A stretch of DNA of 39,736 nt from an uncultured beta proteobacterium (GTDB lineage: Bacteria > Pseudomonadota > Gammaproteobacteria > Burkholderiales > SG8-39), in assembly GCA_903859155.1 (NCBI GenBank), contig CAIOLO010000155.1, positions 1 through 39,736 of the forward strand, written 5' to 3'. Shown here in pieces: positions 1 to 8,791 of this stretch (position 1 is the stretch's first letter; each line of letters opens with the position of its first letter). Both the position numbers and the translations under genes were made by a program. Under the pieces are notes generated by a model. That model was not told the origin of the DNA and made no database searches. It was given only the letters and a program-made list of their open reading frames with translations.

Positions 1-266
1 CCCCCGAGTCAGAGGGCAACGCTGATTGTGTGGCCTGGGTAATAGGGATATTTAGACAAGGGGGCCTACGCCCCCTCGTAACTCCCCCGAGTCAGAGGGC
101 AACGCTGATTGTGTGGCCTGGGGAAATAGGGATATTCAAACAAGGGGGCCTACGCCCCCTCGTAACTCCCCCGAGTCAGAGGGCAACGCTGATTGTGTGG
201 CCTGGGGAAATAGGGATATTTAGACAAGGGGGCCTACGCCCCCTAGTAGCTCCTCCGAGTCAGAGG
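1..266. repeat. Tandem repeat, about 84 bp unit, three copies plus a fragment, each with a hairpin
   Basis: Units start at 1, 84 and 168, with a 15-base partial unit at 252-266. The first unit is 83 bp and the next two are 84 bp, and they are nearly identical. Each unit carries the perfect inverted repeat AGGGGGC-CTAC-GCCCCCT (59-76, 143-160, 227-244), a 7 bp stem with a 4-base loop. The array probably continues upstream of the window. Because 84 is 28 codons, a forward frame stays open through it and would encode a 28-residue repeat, but that frame runs into the next gene and has no homology I recognise. I read it as intergenic DNA of the REP/BIME kind. The hairpins lack a downstream T tract, so simple terminators are unlikely. 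Confidence 0.9.
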
Positions 267-312
267 AAAAAAATTCACAGTCCGGGCGACGCAAGGGAAG
301 GGGAGTTGGCAG

Positions 313-825
313 ATGGATATTGAAGCAACGCGCCTTATCATCGAAGCGCTGAAAGAAGAGCAGATTGACCTCTATGTCACGCTGCCCGAGGAACCCACCG
401 TCTCGCTGACACAGGCGATTCAGGCCGATCCGTATTTCACCTGCATCACGGTTGCCTCCGAAGACGGCGGCGTATCGCTGTGTGCCGGAGCCGCCATAGG
501 CGGCAGGCGCTGCGTGTTCGTCACCGGTGTCGCCGGTTTGCTCAAGGGCGGGCTCGCACTGCTGCACATGGGGCCGCAGTACGGCATTCCGCTGTTCATC
601 CTGGCTTCCTATCGTGGCGACTTCGGCGATCGTTCCGGTATTTCCGGCTCCAAGCTGCAGGTGTTCCGCCAGGTCGGAGAACCCTTTCTGGATGCCCTGC
701 GCGTGCCCTACCAGGTGGTGAGCGAGCGCAGCAAGCTCAAACGCATCATCCGCGACGCCCACTTTGCCTGCCGCAGCGCGGACACCGCCGCGGTGCTGCT
801 GTTGACCGGGGAGGTGTTGTGGTAA
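313..825 (+). CDS. Thiamine-diphosphate decarboxylase, N-terminal (Pyr) subunit, ComD/sulfopyruvate decarboxylase alpha-like
   Basis: A 170-residue protein matching the stand-alone pyrimidine-binding (Pyr) domain of split ThDP decarboxylases such as sulfopyruvate and phosphonopyruvate decarboxylase. The segment VASEDGG places Glu50 where the family's catalytic glutamate activates ThDP. A glycine-rich stretch follows (GAAIGGRRCVFVTG, about residues 58-71), and then SYRGDFGDRSG, typical of this subfamily. Start at 313 is preceded by the purine-rich AAGGGGAG. The downstream gene encodes the matching PP domain and overlaps this one by 7 bp, so the two should form one cytoplasmic enzyme. The probable reaction is decarboxylation of a 3-sulfo-, 3-phosphono- or other 2-oxo acid; the substrate cannot be read from sequence. 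No sulfolactate or phosphonate genes lie nearby, so a different 2-oxo acid is possible. Confidence 0.82.
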   Translation: MDIEATRLIIEALKEEQIDLYVTLPEEPTVSLTQAIQADPYFTCITVASEDGGVSLCAGAAIGGRRCVFVTGVAGLLKGGLALLHMGPQYGIPLFILASYRGDFGDRSGISGSKLQVFRQVGEPFLDALRVPYQVVSERSKLKRIIRDAHFACRSADTAAVLLLTGEVLW

Positions 826-1409
826 AGCATTCCGCCTGCATGCAATTGCTATCGGATCTGGTGGACGAGCACACCTTGACCGTCACCAACCTTTCCTCGA
901 ATGCGCGCATGTGGTCGGGACTGCGCGGCGAGAGGCCGAGCTTCTACGGTCTGAACATGGGTTTGTGCCTGCCGTTCGCCGTGGGCCTGAGTCTCGCGTT
1001 TCCGAAGCGCAAGGTGCTGGCCATCGACGGGGACGGCAGCCTGATCATCGAAACCAGCAGCCTCATCACCGCCGCGGAAGTCAGCCCGCCGAATCTGGTG
1101 GCCATCGTGTTTGACAACGGCAACTACACCAACATGGGCGCGACTGCCACGTCAAGGCGCACCGATCTCGAAAAGATGGCCTCCGGCGCGGGTATGCAGC
1201 ACACCGTCACCACCCGCTCTCTAGAGGACTTCGGCCGCGAAGCCCGGTCGGCGCTGGCAGGATCCGGCATGCGCTTCATCGTGGCCAAGGTGGATCGCGA
1301 CACCAGTCCGCCGGTCGTGGGCAACTATCTGCAGCGTTCCGAACGGGCGATGAAGGAGTCCTTTGTGGATGCGCTCAAACGTTTGCCGGATTACCCCGGC
1401 AGACGATGA
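819..1409 (+). CDS. Thiamine-diphosphate decarboxylase, C-terminal (PP) subunit, ComE/sulfopyruvate decarboxylase beta-like
   Basis: A 196-residue protein from a GTG start at 819, preceded by GGGGAGG (808-814); an internal ATG at 840 is the alternative. It carries the ThDP/Mg binding motif: GDGS at about residues 71-74, then NGN about 27 residues later (FDNGNY). This is the diphosphate-binding half of the enzyme whose Pyr half is encoded immediately upstream. The 7 bp overlap implies translational coupling and a heteromeric complex. The upstream half supplies Glu50 and this half supplies the cofactor diphosphate site. It ends 10 bp before a convergent Bug receptor gene. Family-level assignment is firm; the substrate is inferred only as a 2-oxo acid. 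Confidence 0.85.
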   Translation: MVKHSACMQLLSDLVDEHTLTVTNLSSNARMWSGLRGERPSFYGLNMGLCLPFAVGLSLAFPKRKVLAIDGDGSLIIETSSLITAAEVSPPNLVAIVFDNGNYTNMGATATSRRTDLEKMASGAGMQHTVTTRSLEDFGREARSALAGSGMRFIVAKVDRDTSPPVVGNYLQRSERAMKESFVDALKRLPDYPGRR

Positions 1410-1419
1410 GTGGCCTGCG

Positions 1420-2409
1420 CTAATTCGGCTGGATGCCCAGATCGCGGATGATTTTCCCCCATTTATCCCTTTCGGCCCGATATAAGGCCGCGAGCGCCTG
1501 AGGAGTATTGGCGCCGTTATTGTTGGCCCAGGCGAATTTCTGCACCGCCTGGGTGAACTGGGAGTCCTTGACGATGCGGTCCATCTCCCGATTGACACGA
1601 TTGACAATGTCCGCCGGTGTCCCGGCAGGTGCCGCCAGCGACAGCCAGCCTTCGGATTCATAGCCGGGATAGAACTCCGCCACCGCAGGCGCTTCGGGGA
1701 AAGCCGGCAGGCGCTTGAGCGAAGTCACCGCCAACAGGCGCAGCTTTCCGGCTTTGATCAACGGCAGGACGGTGCCGATCGAATTGACCATGACCGGCAC
1801 GCGGCCCGATACGGCATCCTGAATCGCCTGTGCCGTGTCCTTGTAGGTAATCTGGGTGATATTCATGCCGGCCAATTTGTTCATCCATTCCTGGGAAATC
1901 CCCAGAAATGCCACAGTCGAACTATAGGACAGCTTCCCCGGCGCCTTTTTGGCCAGAGCAACCAATTCCGGGAAGGTGTTCACCGCCAATTCCGGATGAA
2001 CGGCGACTGCCGATGGACCGGAGTCGACAATCATCGCCACCGGAGCAAAGTCCCGGATCGGATCGTAGGGCAGGTTTTTGAGCAGGTGGGGAGCAATGGC
2101 CACCGCAACGACAGTCGCGACATAAAACGTGTAACCGTCCGGGTTAGCCTTGGCCGCGGCTTCCGCGCCAATGACGCCTTCACCGCCGGGACGGTTTTCG
2201 ATGATCCAGGATTGCCCTAGAGCGCGACCCAACTGTTCGGTGGTAACCCTGGCCAGCAGATCGGGAGCTGATCCCGCCGAGTTGGAAAGAATCAGTCGGA
2301 TGGGCTTGGCCGGCCAGGTTGTTTGGGCGTGGCTCAACCCGGTTAAAGCAAACACCAGAATGCCTGCGAAGAGTCGCCGCACCGGGGCCATAGGGGATAT
2401 TGGGAGCAT
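1420..2409 (-). CDS. Bug-family TTT solute-binding receptor
   Basis: A 329-residue periplasmic receptor with a Sec signal peptide (hydrophobic core FAGILVFALTGL, cleavage near SHA-QTT). The mature start has the family's TWPAKPIRLI opening, followed by ENRPGGEGVIGAEAAAK and NPDGYTF, both typical of Bug proteins. The ligand loop usually written PGG-x-x-D reads NSAGSAPD here, which suggests an unusual ligand. It binds a carboxylate-type solute and presents it to a TctAB-like permease, which is not in this window. A second ATG at 2391 lies inside the n-region; AGGA precedes the start at 2409. It converges on the ThDP enzyme genes and is divergent from the amidohydrolase at 2782, so a shared catabolic role is plausible. 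Confidence 0.92.
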   Translation of the reverse strand: MLPISPMAPVRRLFAGILVFALTGLSHAQTTWPAKPIRLILSNSAGSAPDLLARVTTEQLGRALGQSWIIENRPGGEGVIGAEAAAKANPDGYTFYVATVVAVAIAPHLLKNLPYDPIRDFAPVAMIVDSGPSAVAVHPELAVNTFPELVALAKKAPGKLSYSSTVAFLGISQEWMNKLAGMNITQITYKDTAQAIQDAVSGRVPVMVNSIGTVLPLIKAGKLRLLAVTSLKRLPAFPEAPAVAEFYPGYESEGWLSLAAPAGTPADIVNRVNREMDRIVKDSQFTQAVQKFAWANNNGANTPQALAALYRAERDKWGKIIRDLGIQPN

Positions 2410-2781
2410 GGGGTGTCCTGTATAAAAATATTGATAAAATATATAGTTATCTAGTTTATTTAATCTGGTTTGTTATTTAACATAATACACATTGTGCGCT
2501 ATTTGGACGGACCTCAATGGCCTGAACCAATAGATCTGTCAGCCTGCACTGAGCATGGAAATAGTCTCGTCTCCCTTCAACCAGCGCCAAGTGCCAAGCC
2601 AATCATGGTAACCCTTCGGAAAACGGCTTGGACACGATATGAACTTTTACGGATAGCTATAAGCACAGCTTGACCGGCGTAGCCTGCGGTCATGTTACCG
2701 CCACGAAAAAGCGCGGGCGGACTCTTGCATCCCGGCGCCTCATCTGTTGCAATGAGCTAGATTATTTATCCTGGAGGGGGC
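2410..2781. other. Divergent intergenic region, A+T-rich on the left
   Basis: 372 bp between two divergent genes. Positions about 2418-2500 are strikingly A+T-rich (for example TATAAAAATATTGATAAAAT) compared with the high-GC surroundings and probably contain the promoter of the minus-strand Bug gene. The rest has no open frame I believe in. A strong ribosome-binding site, GGAGG at 2773-2777, sits 4 bases before the ATG of the plus-strand amidohydrolase. I could not assign a convincing -35/-10 pair to either gene. Confidence 0.6.
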
Positions 2782-3879
2782 ATGACGAACCGCAATTTCG
2801 AACTTCAATGTGGCTGCGGCGGCATTGAAGGACTCAGTGGCAAGCTTTGCAGCAATTCACGCCGCCGATTTATCGGTTCGATGGCCGCCGCAGGCGCGGC
2901 TGCCATGCTGCCTTCGGATTTCGTCACCGCGCAGGACAGGCGCCCGCTGATCGATGTGCATCACCATTTCTACCCGCCGGAATTCAACAAGGCGGTCGGC
3001 GCATTTTCCGGCGGATTGCCGCCGGTAACCGCCAAATGGACGCCAGCCGCGACCATCGCGGAAATGGACCGCAACGCCGTGTCCATGGCGATGCTCTCGC
3101 TGTGGTCGATTCCGGGTGTGTGGATGGGCGCAAATGCCGAGGGCATGCGCCGCTACGCCCGCATGTGCAACGACTACGGCGCGCAAATGATGCGCGACTA
3201 CCCGGGACGCTTCGGCCTGTTTGCAGCCCTGCCGCTTCCGGATGTCGAGGGCAGCCTGCGCGAAATCGAATACGCTTTCGATGTGCTCAAGGCCGACGGC
3301 GTCGGCCTGATGACCAACTTCGGCGACAAGTGGCCCGGCGACCCGGCCTACGCGGCAGTATTCAACGAACTCAACCGCCGCAAGGCCGTGGTCTATTTTC
3401 ACCCGGTGGCTGCGGCCTGCTGCGGCGGCAATTTTGCCCCAGGGGTGGCCGAGTCTTGGATGGAAGTGCCCTACGACACCGGGCGCACGGTTATGAGCCT
3501 GTTGATGAGCGGCACCCTCGCGCGCCTGCCGGATATCAAATGGATCTTCTCGCATGGCGGCGGCACCGTGCCCATTCTGGCCGAACGCGTCAAAGCGCTG
3601 GGTGGCAATTTTCCTTCGACGAAAAAAGCCGCCCCCAATGGCATTGACCACGAATTGAAGCGGCTTTATTACGAGACGGCCAATGCCGCCTGGAAGCCGA
3701 ATCTCTCCGCCCTGCTCGCCTATGTGCCCGTGTCACAGGTCATGTTTGGCACCGACTATCCCTATGTGACTGTCGGCGACAATGCCGCGGCCCTGCGCCG
3801 CTACGGCCTGGCCGCCGCCGATCTGCAGGCCATCGAATACGGCAATGCGATCCGACTGATGCCGCGCCTGAAAATCTGA
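2782..3879 (+). CDS. Tat-exported amidohydrolase (ACMSD-like, Amidohydrolase_2)
   Basis: 365 residues. The N-terminus carries a twin-arginine signal, SRRRFIGSM (about 26-34), a short hydrophobic run of Ala/Gly and a probable cleavage near VTA-QD, so the folded enzyme should be exported. The TIM-barrel metal ligands are visible: HxH at 60-62 (DVHHHF), His207 (YFHPV), His258 (SHGGG) and Asp325 (GTDYPY). This pattern belongs to the aminocarboxymuconate-semialdehyde decarboxylase-like family, which decarboxylates or hydrolyses aromatic and related carboxylates with a zinc-type metal. The Cys residues at 10, 12 and 23 before the Tat motif are odd. It is clearly similar to the unexported protein at 28950-29909. 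It is flanked by two Bug receptor genes. The substrate is unknown. Confidence 0.88.
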   Translation: MTNRNFELQCGCGGIEGLSGKLCSNSRRRFIGSMAAAGAAAMLPSDFVTAQDRRPLIDVHHHFYPPEFNKAVGAFSGGLPPVTAKWTPAATIAEMDRNAVSMAMLSLWSIPGVWMGANAEGMRRYARMCNDYGAQMMRDYPGRFGLFAALPLPDVEGSLREIEYAFDVLKADGVGLMTNFGDKWPGDPAYAAVFNELNRRKAVVYFHPVAAACCGGNFAPGVAESWMEVPYDTGRTVMSLLMSGTLARLPDIKWIFSHGGGTVPILAERVKALGGNFPSTKKAAPNGIDHELKRLYYETANAAWKPNLSALLAYVPVSQVMFGTDYPYVTVGDNAAALRRYGLAAADLQAIEYGNAIRLMPRLKI

Positions 3880-3940
3880 AAACTGCCGGCGCACGGCAAA
3901 AGGTGCGCGCGCCGCCGGCACCAGCGACCGTCGCGAACGC

Positions 3941-4927
3941 CTACTGCGGCGGGATGTTCAGATCCTTGACTATCTTGCCGGTAATGGCTATGGATTCGCG
4001 GATGGTGGCCGCGAGTGCCTCGGGCGTTCCTGCCACGCCTACCATTCCCAGGTCGTTCAGGCGCCCCGCGACGACACGATCGTTGATCGCCTTGGCGACT
4101 TCGCCGTGGATCCTCCCGACGATCGCCGGCGGCAGCGCCTGCGGACCGACCAGAGCAAACCAGGAAGGCGGCGGTTTGTAGCCGGGCAAGGCCTCGGCGA
4201 TGGTCGGTACGCCCTGCAACTGCGCCAGGCGCGAATCGCCCATGACCGCCAGCACCCTCATCTTGCCGCCGGTGAGGTTGCCACCGGCCAGCGCAATGGT
4301 CGGAAAAAAGATGTCGATGCGGCCCGAGATCAGATCGTTGAGCGGCAAAGCCATGTTTCCGCCCGTATAGGGCACGTGCAAGGCGTCGATGCCAGCGGCG
4401 GTCTTGAAGGTCTCGCCCATCATGTGGAAAAACGAGCCCACGCCGTTGCTGGCGAAGGTCAGTTTGCCCGGATTGCGCTTTGCGTAATCAATCAGTTCCT
4501 TGATCGAGTTAGCCGGTACCGCGACATTGACCACCAGCAGGCTGGGCGCATAGGAAACCAGGCTGATCGGGGCGAAATCACGGCTGGGGTCGTAGCCAAG
4601 GTCCTTGGAAAGATAGACGCTGGAGGCCAGGGCCCCGCTGCTCGAATGCAACAGCGTGTAGCCATCGGGCGCGATCTTGACGACCAAACGGGCGGCAACC
4701 AGCCCTCCCCCGGCGCCATTGGTCTCCACCAGCACGACCTGTCCCATCGACTCGGTCATCTTGGCTGAAACCATGCGCATGGCGACATCGCCGCTGCCGC
4801 CCAGTGGAATGGTGCTGATGATCTTGATCGGCTTGGTCGGGTAGGCCTGGGCGAAAGCCGGCAAACACACCACCAGTGACGCGGCAGCGGCGGCGAATAA
4901 AGCGACAGCGCGAGAACAGTAAATCAT
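3941..4927 (-). CDS. Bug-family TTT solute-binding receptor
   Basis: 328 residues from the ATG at 4927, chosen because GAGGAG lies just upstream and the protein then begins with a clean Sec signal peptide (LFAAAAASLVVCLPAFAQ, cleavage AFA-QA). A longer frame to 5077 adds a non-homologous extension. The mature region starts AYPTKPIKII, followed by VAARLVVKIAPDGYTLL and LGYDPSRDFAPISLV, all diagnostic of Bug receptors. The usual PGG ligand loop reads IPLGGSGD and the later ENRPG motif reads ETNGAGGG, so its pocket has diverged. It converges with the exported amidohydrolase gene (61 bp apart). No permease subunit is adjacent. Confidence 0.92.
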   Translation of the reverse strand: MIYCSRAVALFAAAAASLVVCLPAFAQAYPTKPIKIISTIPLGGSGDVAMRMVSAKMTESMGQVVLVETNGAGGGLVAARLVVKIAPDGYTLLHSSSGALASSVYLSKDLGYDPSRDFAPISLVSYAPSLLVVNVAVPANSIKELIDYAKRNPGKLTFASNGVGSFFHMMGETFKTAAGIDALHVPYTGGNMALPLNDLISGRIDIFFPTIALAGGNLTGGKMRVLAVMGDSRLAQLQGVPTIAEALPGYKPPPSWFALVGPQALPPAIVGRIHGEVAKAINDRVVAGRLNDLGMVGVAGTPEALAATIRESIAITGKIVKDLNIPPQ

Positions 4928-5176
4928 GGCAAAGCTCCTCGTAGATTGACGGTTGTCATCGACTCCCACTGCAAACCTGCTCCGGTTTCGGTGACCGATA
5001 CTGCGATGATCTTCCCACGGATCGGAATCCCGCGCTGCGCAATGCCGTCTGTCAGCCGGGGTGGGCGACGCCTGCACCAGGGCGGCCCCAAAAAGACCGC
5101 GCGCTCAGCTTTGGCGGTGATGCCGAGGCCCTCGCGTGTGGTCCTCCCTGCAGAATTCCCGGCCGAGGCCCTCGGA

Positions 5177-5842
5177 TCAACGCGTCTGCCGGGCGGCGCC
5201 CAGGATCTGTTTTGCGATTTCCGGCTCAAGTTTCATGAGTTGCTTTATCGCTTCCTCGAATTCGATGCGCGGTCCGGTGCGCGCCAGCACCCCCGCAAGA
5301 CCGATCCATGCCGGGCTGAACTCCGGGTCGACGCGCAGCGCATCCCGATAGGCCTCCTTGGCGCGCTCCAGGCGGTTGTCGTCGCGATAGGCCTCGCCCA
5401 GAAGAAAGTGCGTGGCGGGTGTATTCGAATTGATGCCGATGGCCCTCTCCAGCACCTGTGCGGCGAGTACCGGCTGACCCGACAAACGCAGCGCCTCGCC
5501 GAGCAGATTGCGCGGATCGATATCCTCCGGATTGCGTGCGACAGCGCGGTTCAGGACTTCTATTGCCTGCGCGTACAGCTTTTGCTGGATCTGCGCGTAC
5601 GCGAGAATGACCCACCAGTCGGTGTCTTCCGGATCGCGTTCAATATGCCCCAGCGCCAATGCGCCCAGTCCCGCCCAGTCTTTCTTGATTTCCAGCGCGA
5701 CGATTTCCTTGGCGGTGACGTCGTCATTGGCCCGCGACGACAATGCCGTCGAGAGCAGCGGTGTGACCGGAATGAAGGGCAGCGCGGCCGCGCAGGCGGC
5801 CACGCACAGCGCCGACAATATCGCCGTCAGGCGCCCGCGCAC
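5177..5842 (-). CDS. Membrane-anchored or secreted TPR-repeat protein
   Basis: 221 residues from a GTG start at 5842. An N-terminal hydrophobic segment (about residues 5-30, ending PFIPVTPLL) acts as a signal or membrane anchor. The rest is helical with about four tetratricopeptide units, visible as A-x-x-x-L patterns: WWVILAYAQIQQKLYAQAIEVLNRAV, then PRNLLGEAL, THFLLGEAYR and AWIGLAGVLA. The arrangement resembles the TPR part of CcmH/CycI-type assembly factors, but no haem-ligation genes are nearby, so I assign only a scaffold role outside the cytoplasm. It lies 7 bp after the DUF3460-like gene on the same strand and is probably co-transcribed with it. Confidence 0.75.
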   Translation of the reverse strand: MRGRLTAILSALCVAACAAALPFIPVTPLLSTALSSRANDDVTAKEIVALEIKKDWAGLGALALGHIERDPEDTDWWVILAYAQIQQKLYAQAIEVLNRAVARNPEDIDPRNLLGEALRLSGQPVLAAQVLERAIGINSNTPATHFLLGEAYRDDNRLERAKEAYRDALRVDPEFSPAWIGLAGVLARTGPRIEFEEAIKQLMKLEPEIAKQILGAARQTR

Positions 5843-5849
5843 GGCGTGC

Positions 5850-6041
5850 TCAGGACTTGGTCTGATAAACGTAAGGCTGCTGTTTCACCCTTGATTCCTT
5901 GGCGCGCTTGAGCGTTTCCTGGTCCTGGGTGTGGTCCCACCAGATGGCCCGTCCCTTTTTTTGTTCCTCAACGATATTGGGATTTGCCTTGAGCAGGTCG
6001 CGCATCATTTTGGTCAGGTCGGATTCATAATATTTGGCCAT
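5850..6041 (-). CDS. DUF3460-like small protein
   Basis: 63 residues from ATG 6041; a GTG at 6050 would add three residues. It matches the small betaproteobacterial DUF3460 pattern: an N-terminal YESDLTKMMRDLLKANP, then a central GRAIWWD, and a C-terminal VKQQPYVYQTK. It is highly charged and has no membrane segment, so it is predicted to be cytoplasmic. The function is unknown. It lies first in a two-gene unit with the TPR protein downstream. The family's restriction to Betaproteobacteria, as far as I know, supports the taxonomic reading of the window. Confidence 0.85.
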   Translation of the reverse strand: MAKYYESDLTKMMRDLLKANPNIVEEQKKGRAIWWDHTQDQETLKRAKESRVKQQPYVYQTKS

Positions 6042-6071
6042 TTTTTTCACCGCCGTAAAGAATTCCCCCGA

Positions 6072-6803
6072 TTATAACAACCGCCCCTGCCCGCCCGACC
6101 CAAATTTCGTGAGCGGCGATTTCACCGCAGGCGGTGGTTCTTCGCCTGAAACCGGCGCGATGCATTGCTCATCATCGACGCGCGCGCCGCTCATGCGCCG
6201 GTCGACCTTGTGAAATGCCAGTTCTCCCGTCCCGAGCGGGCGCAGCAGGGTGCCCGCCTCCTTCACCGGCCCCTCCAGCCACAGCGCCTGTTGCTCCCGG
6301 GAGATGACCACCGGCATGCGATCGTGTACCGCAGCGGCTTCGGCATTGGCCTCGGTGGTCACCACGGCGTAACTCTCCAGCGGCGAACCGTCCGGGGAAA
6401 TCCACTCTTCCCAGAGACCGGCCAGGGCCGCCAGCCCGCCCTCGCGCAGATGCAGAAAGTAAGGCTGTTTGCGTCCGTCCTCGGCCTTCCACTCGTACCA
6501 CCCGTCCACCGGCACCAGGCAGCGTCGGCGGCGAAACGCGGCGCGAAACGCCGGCTTTTCCGCCACGGTTTCGGCCCGCGCGTTGTTCATGCGTGCTCCC
6601 ATGGCCATGTCCCTGGCCCAGGACGGGATCAGCCCCCAGCGCGCCAGCGCCATCTCGCGCCCGCCGGTGGCCACCGCGCGCACGATCGGGGCGATTTGTG
6701 TCGGGGCGATGTTGTAGCGCGCCGGCCAGGCCGGTGCCGCCCGCAGGCCGAATTGCAGGGCGACCACCTCCGGGCTGCTGTGCAAGGCGTAACGACCACA
6801 CAT
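6072..6803 (-). CDS. yedK: SRAP/HMCES-type DNA-protein crosslink protein (YedK)
   Basis: 243 residues beginning MCGRYA. The start at 6803 is certain because Cys2 must become the N-terminal residue after Met removal; AGGAGAA lies upstream. Cys2 forms a thiazolidine crosslink with abasic sites in single-stranded DNA and shields them during replication. The other active-site residues are in place: Asn74 (MNNARAET), Glu104 (GWYEW) and His160 (VHDRMP), plus the NIAPTQ and WGLIPSWA motifs. The C-terminal 25 residues are a Pro/Gly-rich tail. It is divergent from the ABC-F gene. No LexA box was seen at its start although the family is called SOS-response-associated. Confidence 0.95.
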   Translation of the reverse strand: MCGRYALHSSPEVVALQFGLRAAPAWPARYNIAPTQIAPIVRAVATGGREMALARWGLIPSWARDMAMGARMNNARAETVAEKPAFRAAFRRRRCLVPVDGWYEWKAEDGRKQPYFLHLREGGLAALAGLWEEWISPDGSPLESYAVVTTEANAEAAAVHDRMPVVISREQQALWLEGPVKEAGTLLRPLGTGELAFHKVDRRMSGARVDDEQCIAPVSGEEPPPAVKSPLTKFGSGGQGRLL

Positions 6804-7138
6804 TCTCGATTCTCCTGTCAGGGCCAGCGGCGGAAAAGCCAGCCGAGCACCGCGTCGATACGTACCGGGCCTGCCGATTGCGCCGAATTGCGGAACCCGC
6901 GAAGCGCCGCAGGCCCGATTCAATGCCCCCGGGGGAGATTGTAATGAGTGGGGCGCGACACATGGGCAGCAGCGAGAGTCAATGTCCGCTTGTGTGGTAG
7001 TACCCTGCTCGTGTAAACTTCGCGCCCCGTATTTGCGCAATGCGGTCGCTGCCCCGGCTGCTGCGCCAACGCGTTTGCGGCCGCCTGCAGCGCCGCCGCA
7101 TTGCTTGCGGTCCATCCTCACTTTTACATCGGCACACT
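6804..7138. other. Divergent intergenic region between yedK and the ABC-F gene
   Basis: 335 bp with no gene I can support. It must hold promoters for both flanking genes. For the plus-strand gene a weak sigma70-like pair is TTGTGT (6990-6995) and TAAACT (7014-7019) with an 18 bp spacer. An open frame from an ATG at 7040 would extend the ABC-F protein by 33 Arg-rich residues that have no counterpart in the family, so I treat it as non-coding leader. Confidence 0.5.
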
Positions 7139-8788
<1,650 letters not shown>

Positions 8789-8791
8789 CGC

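Noticed and set aside
30-323. Open frame of 97 codons running through the left repeat array
   Set aside because: It exists because the repeat period is a multiple of three, overlaps the start of the ThDP gene and has no recognisable homology.
2411-2430. Possible LexA half-site upstream of a Bug gene (CTGT followed by an A/T run)
   Set aside because: The second half reads ATTG, not ACAG; a single half-site in A+T-rich DNA is expected by chance.
2470-2673. Small open frame in the gap before the exported amidohydrolase
   Set aside because: No ribosome-binding site, no coding bias and no homology I recognise.
4928-5077. N-terminal extension of the Bug receptor to position 5077
   Set aside because: It would bury the signal peptide behind 50 charged residues; the ATG at 4927 has GAGGAG and a clean Sec signal.
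7040-7138. Upstream ATG extending the ABC-F protein by 33 residues
   Set aside because: The extension is Arg-rich and has no YbiT counterpart; the GTG at 7139 matches the family N-terminus.
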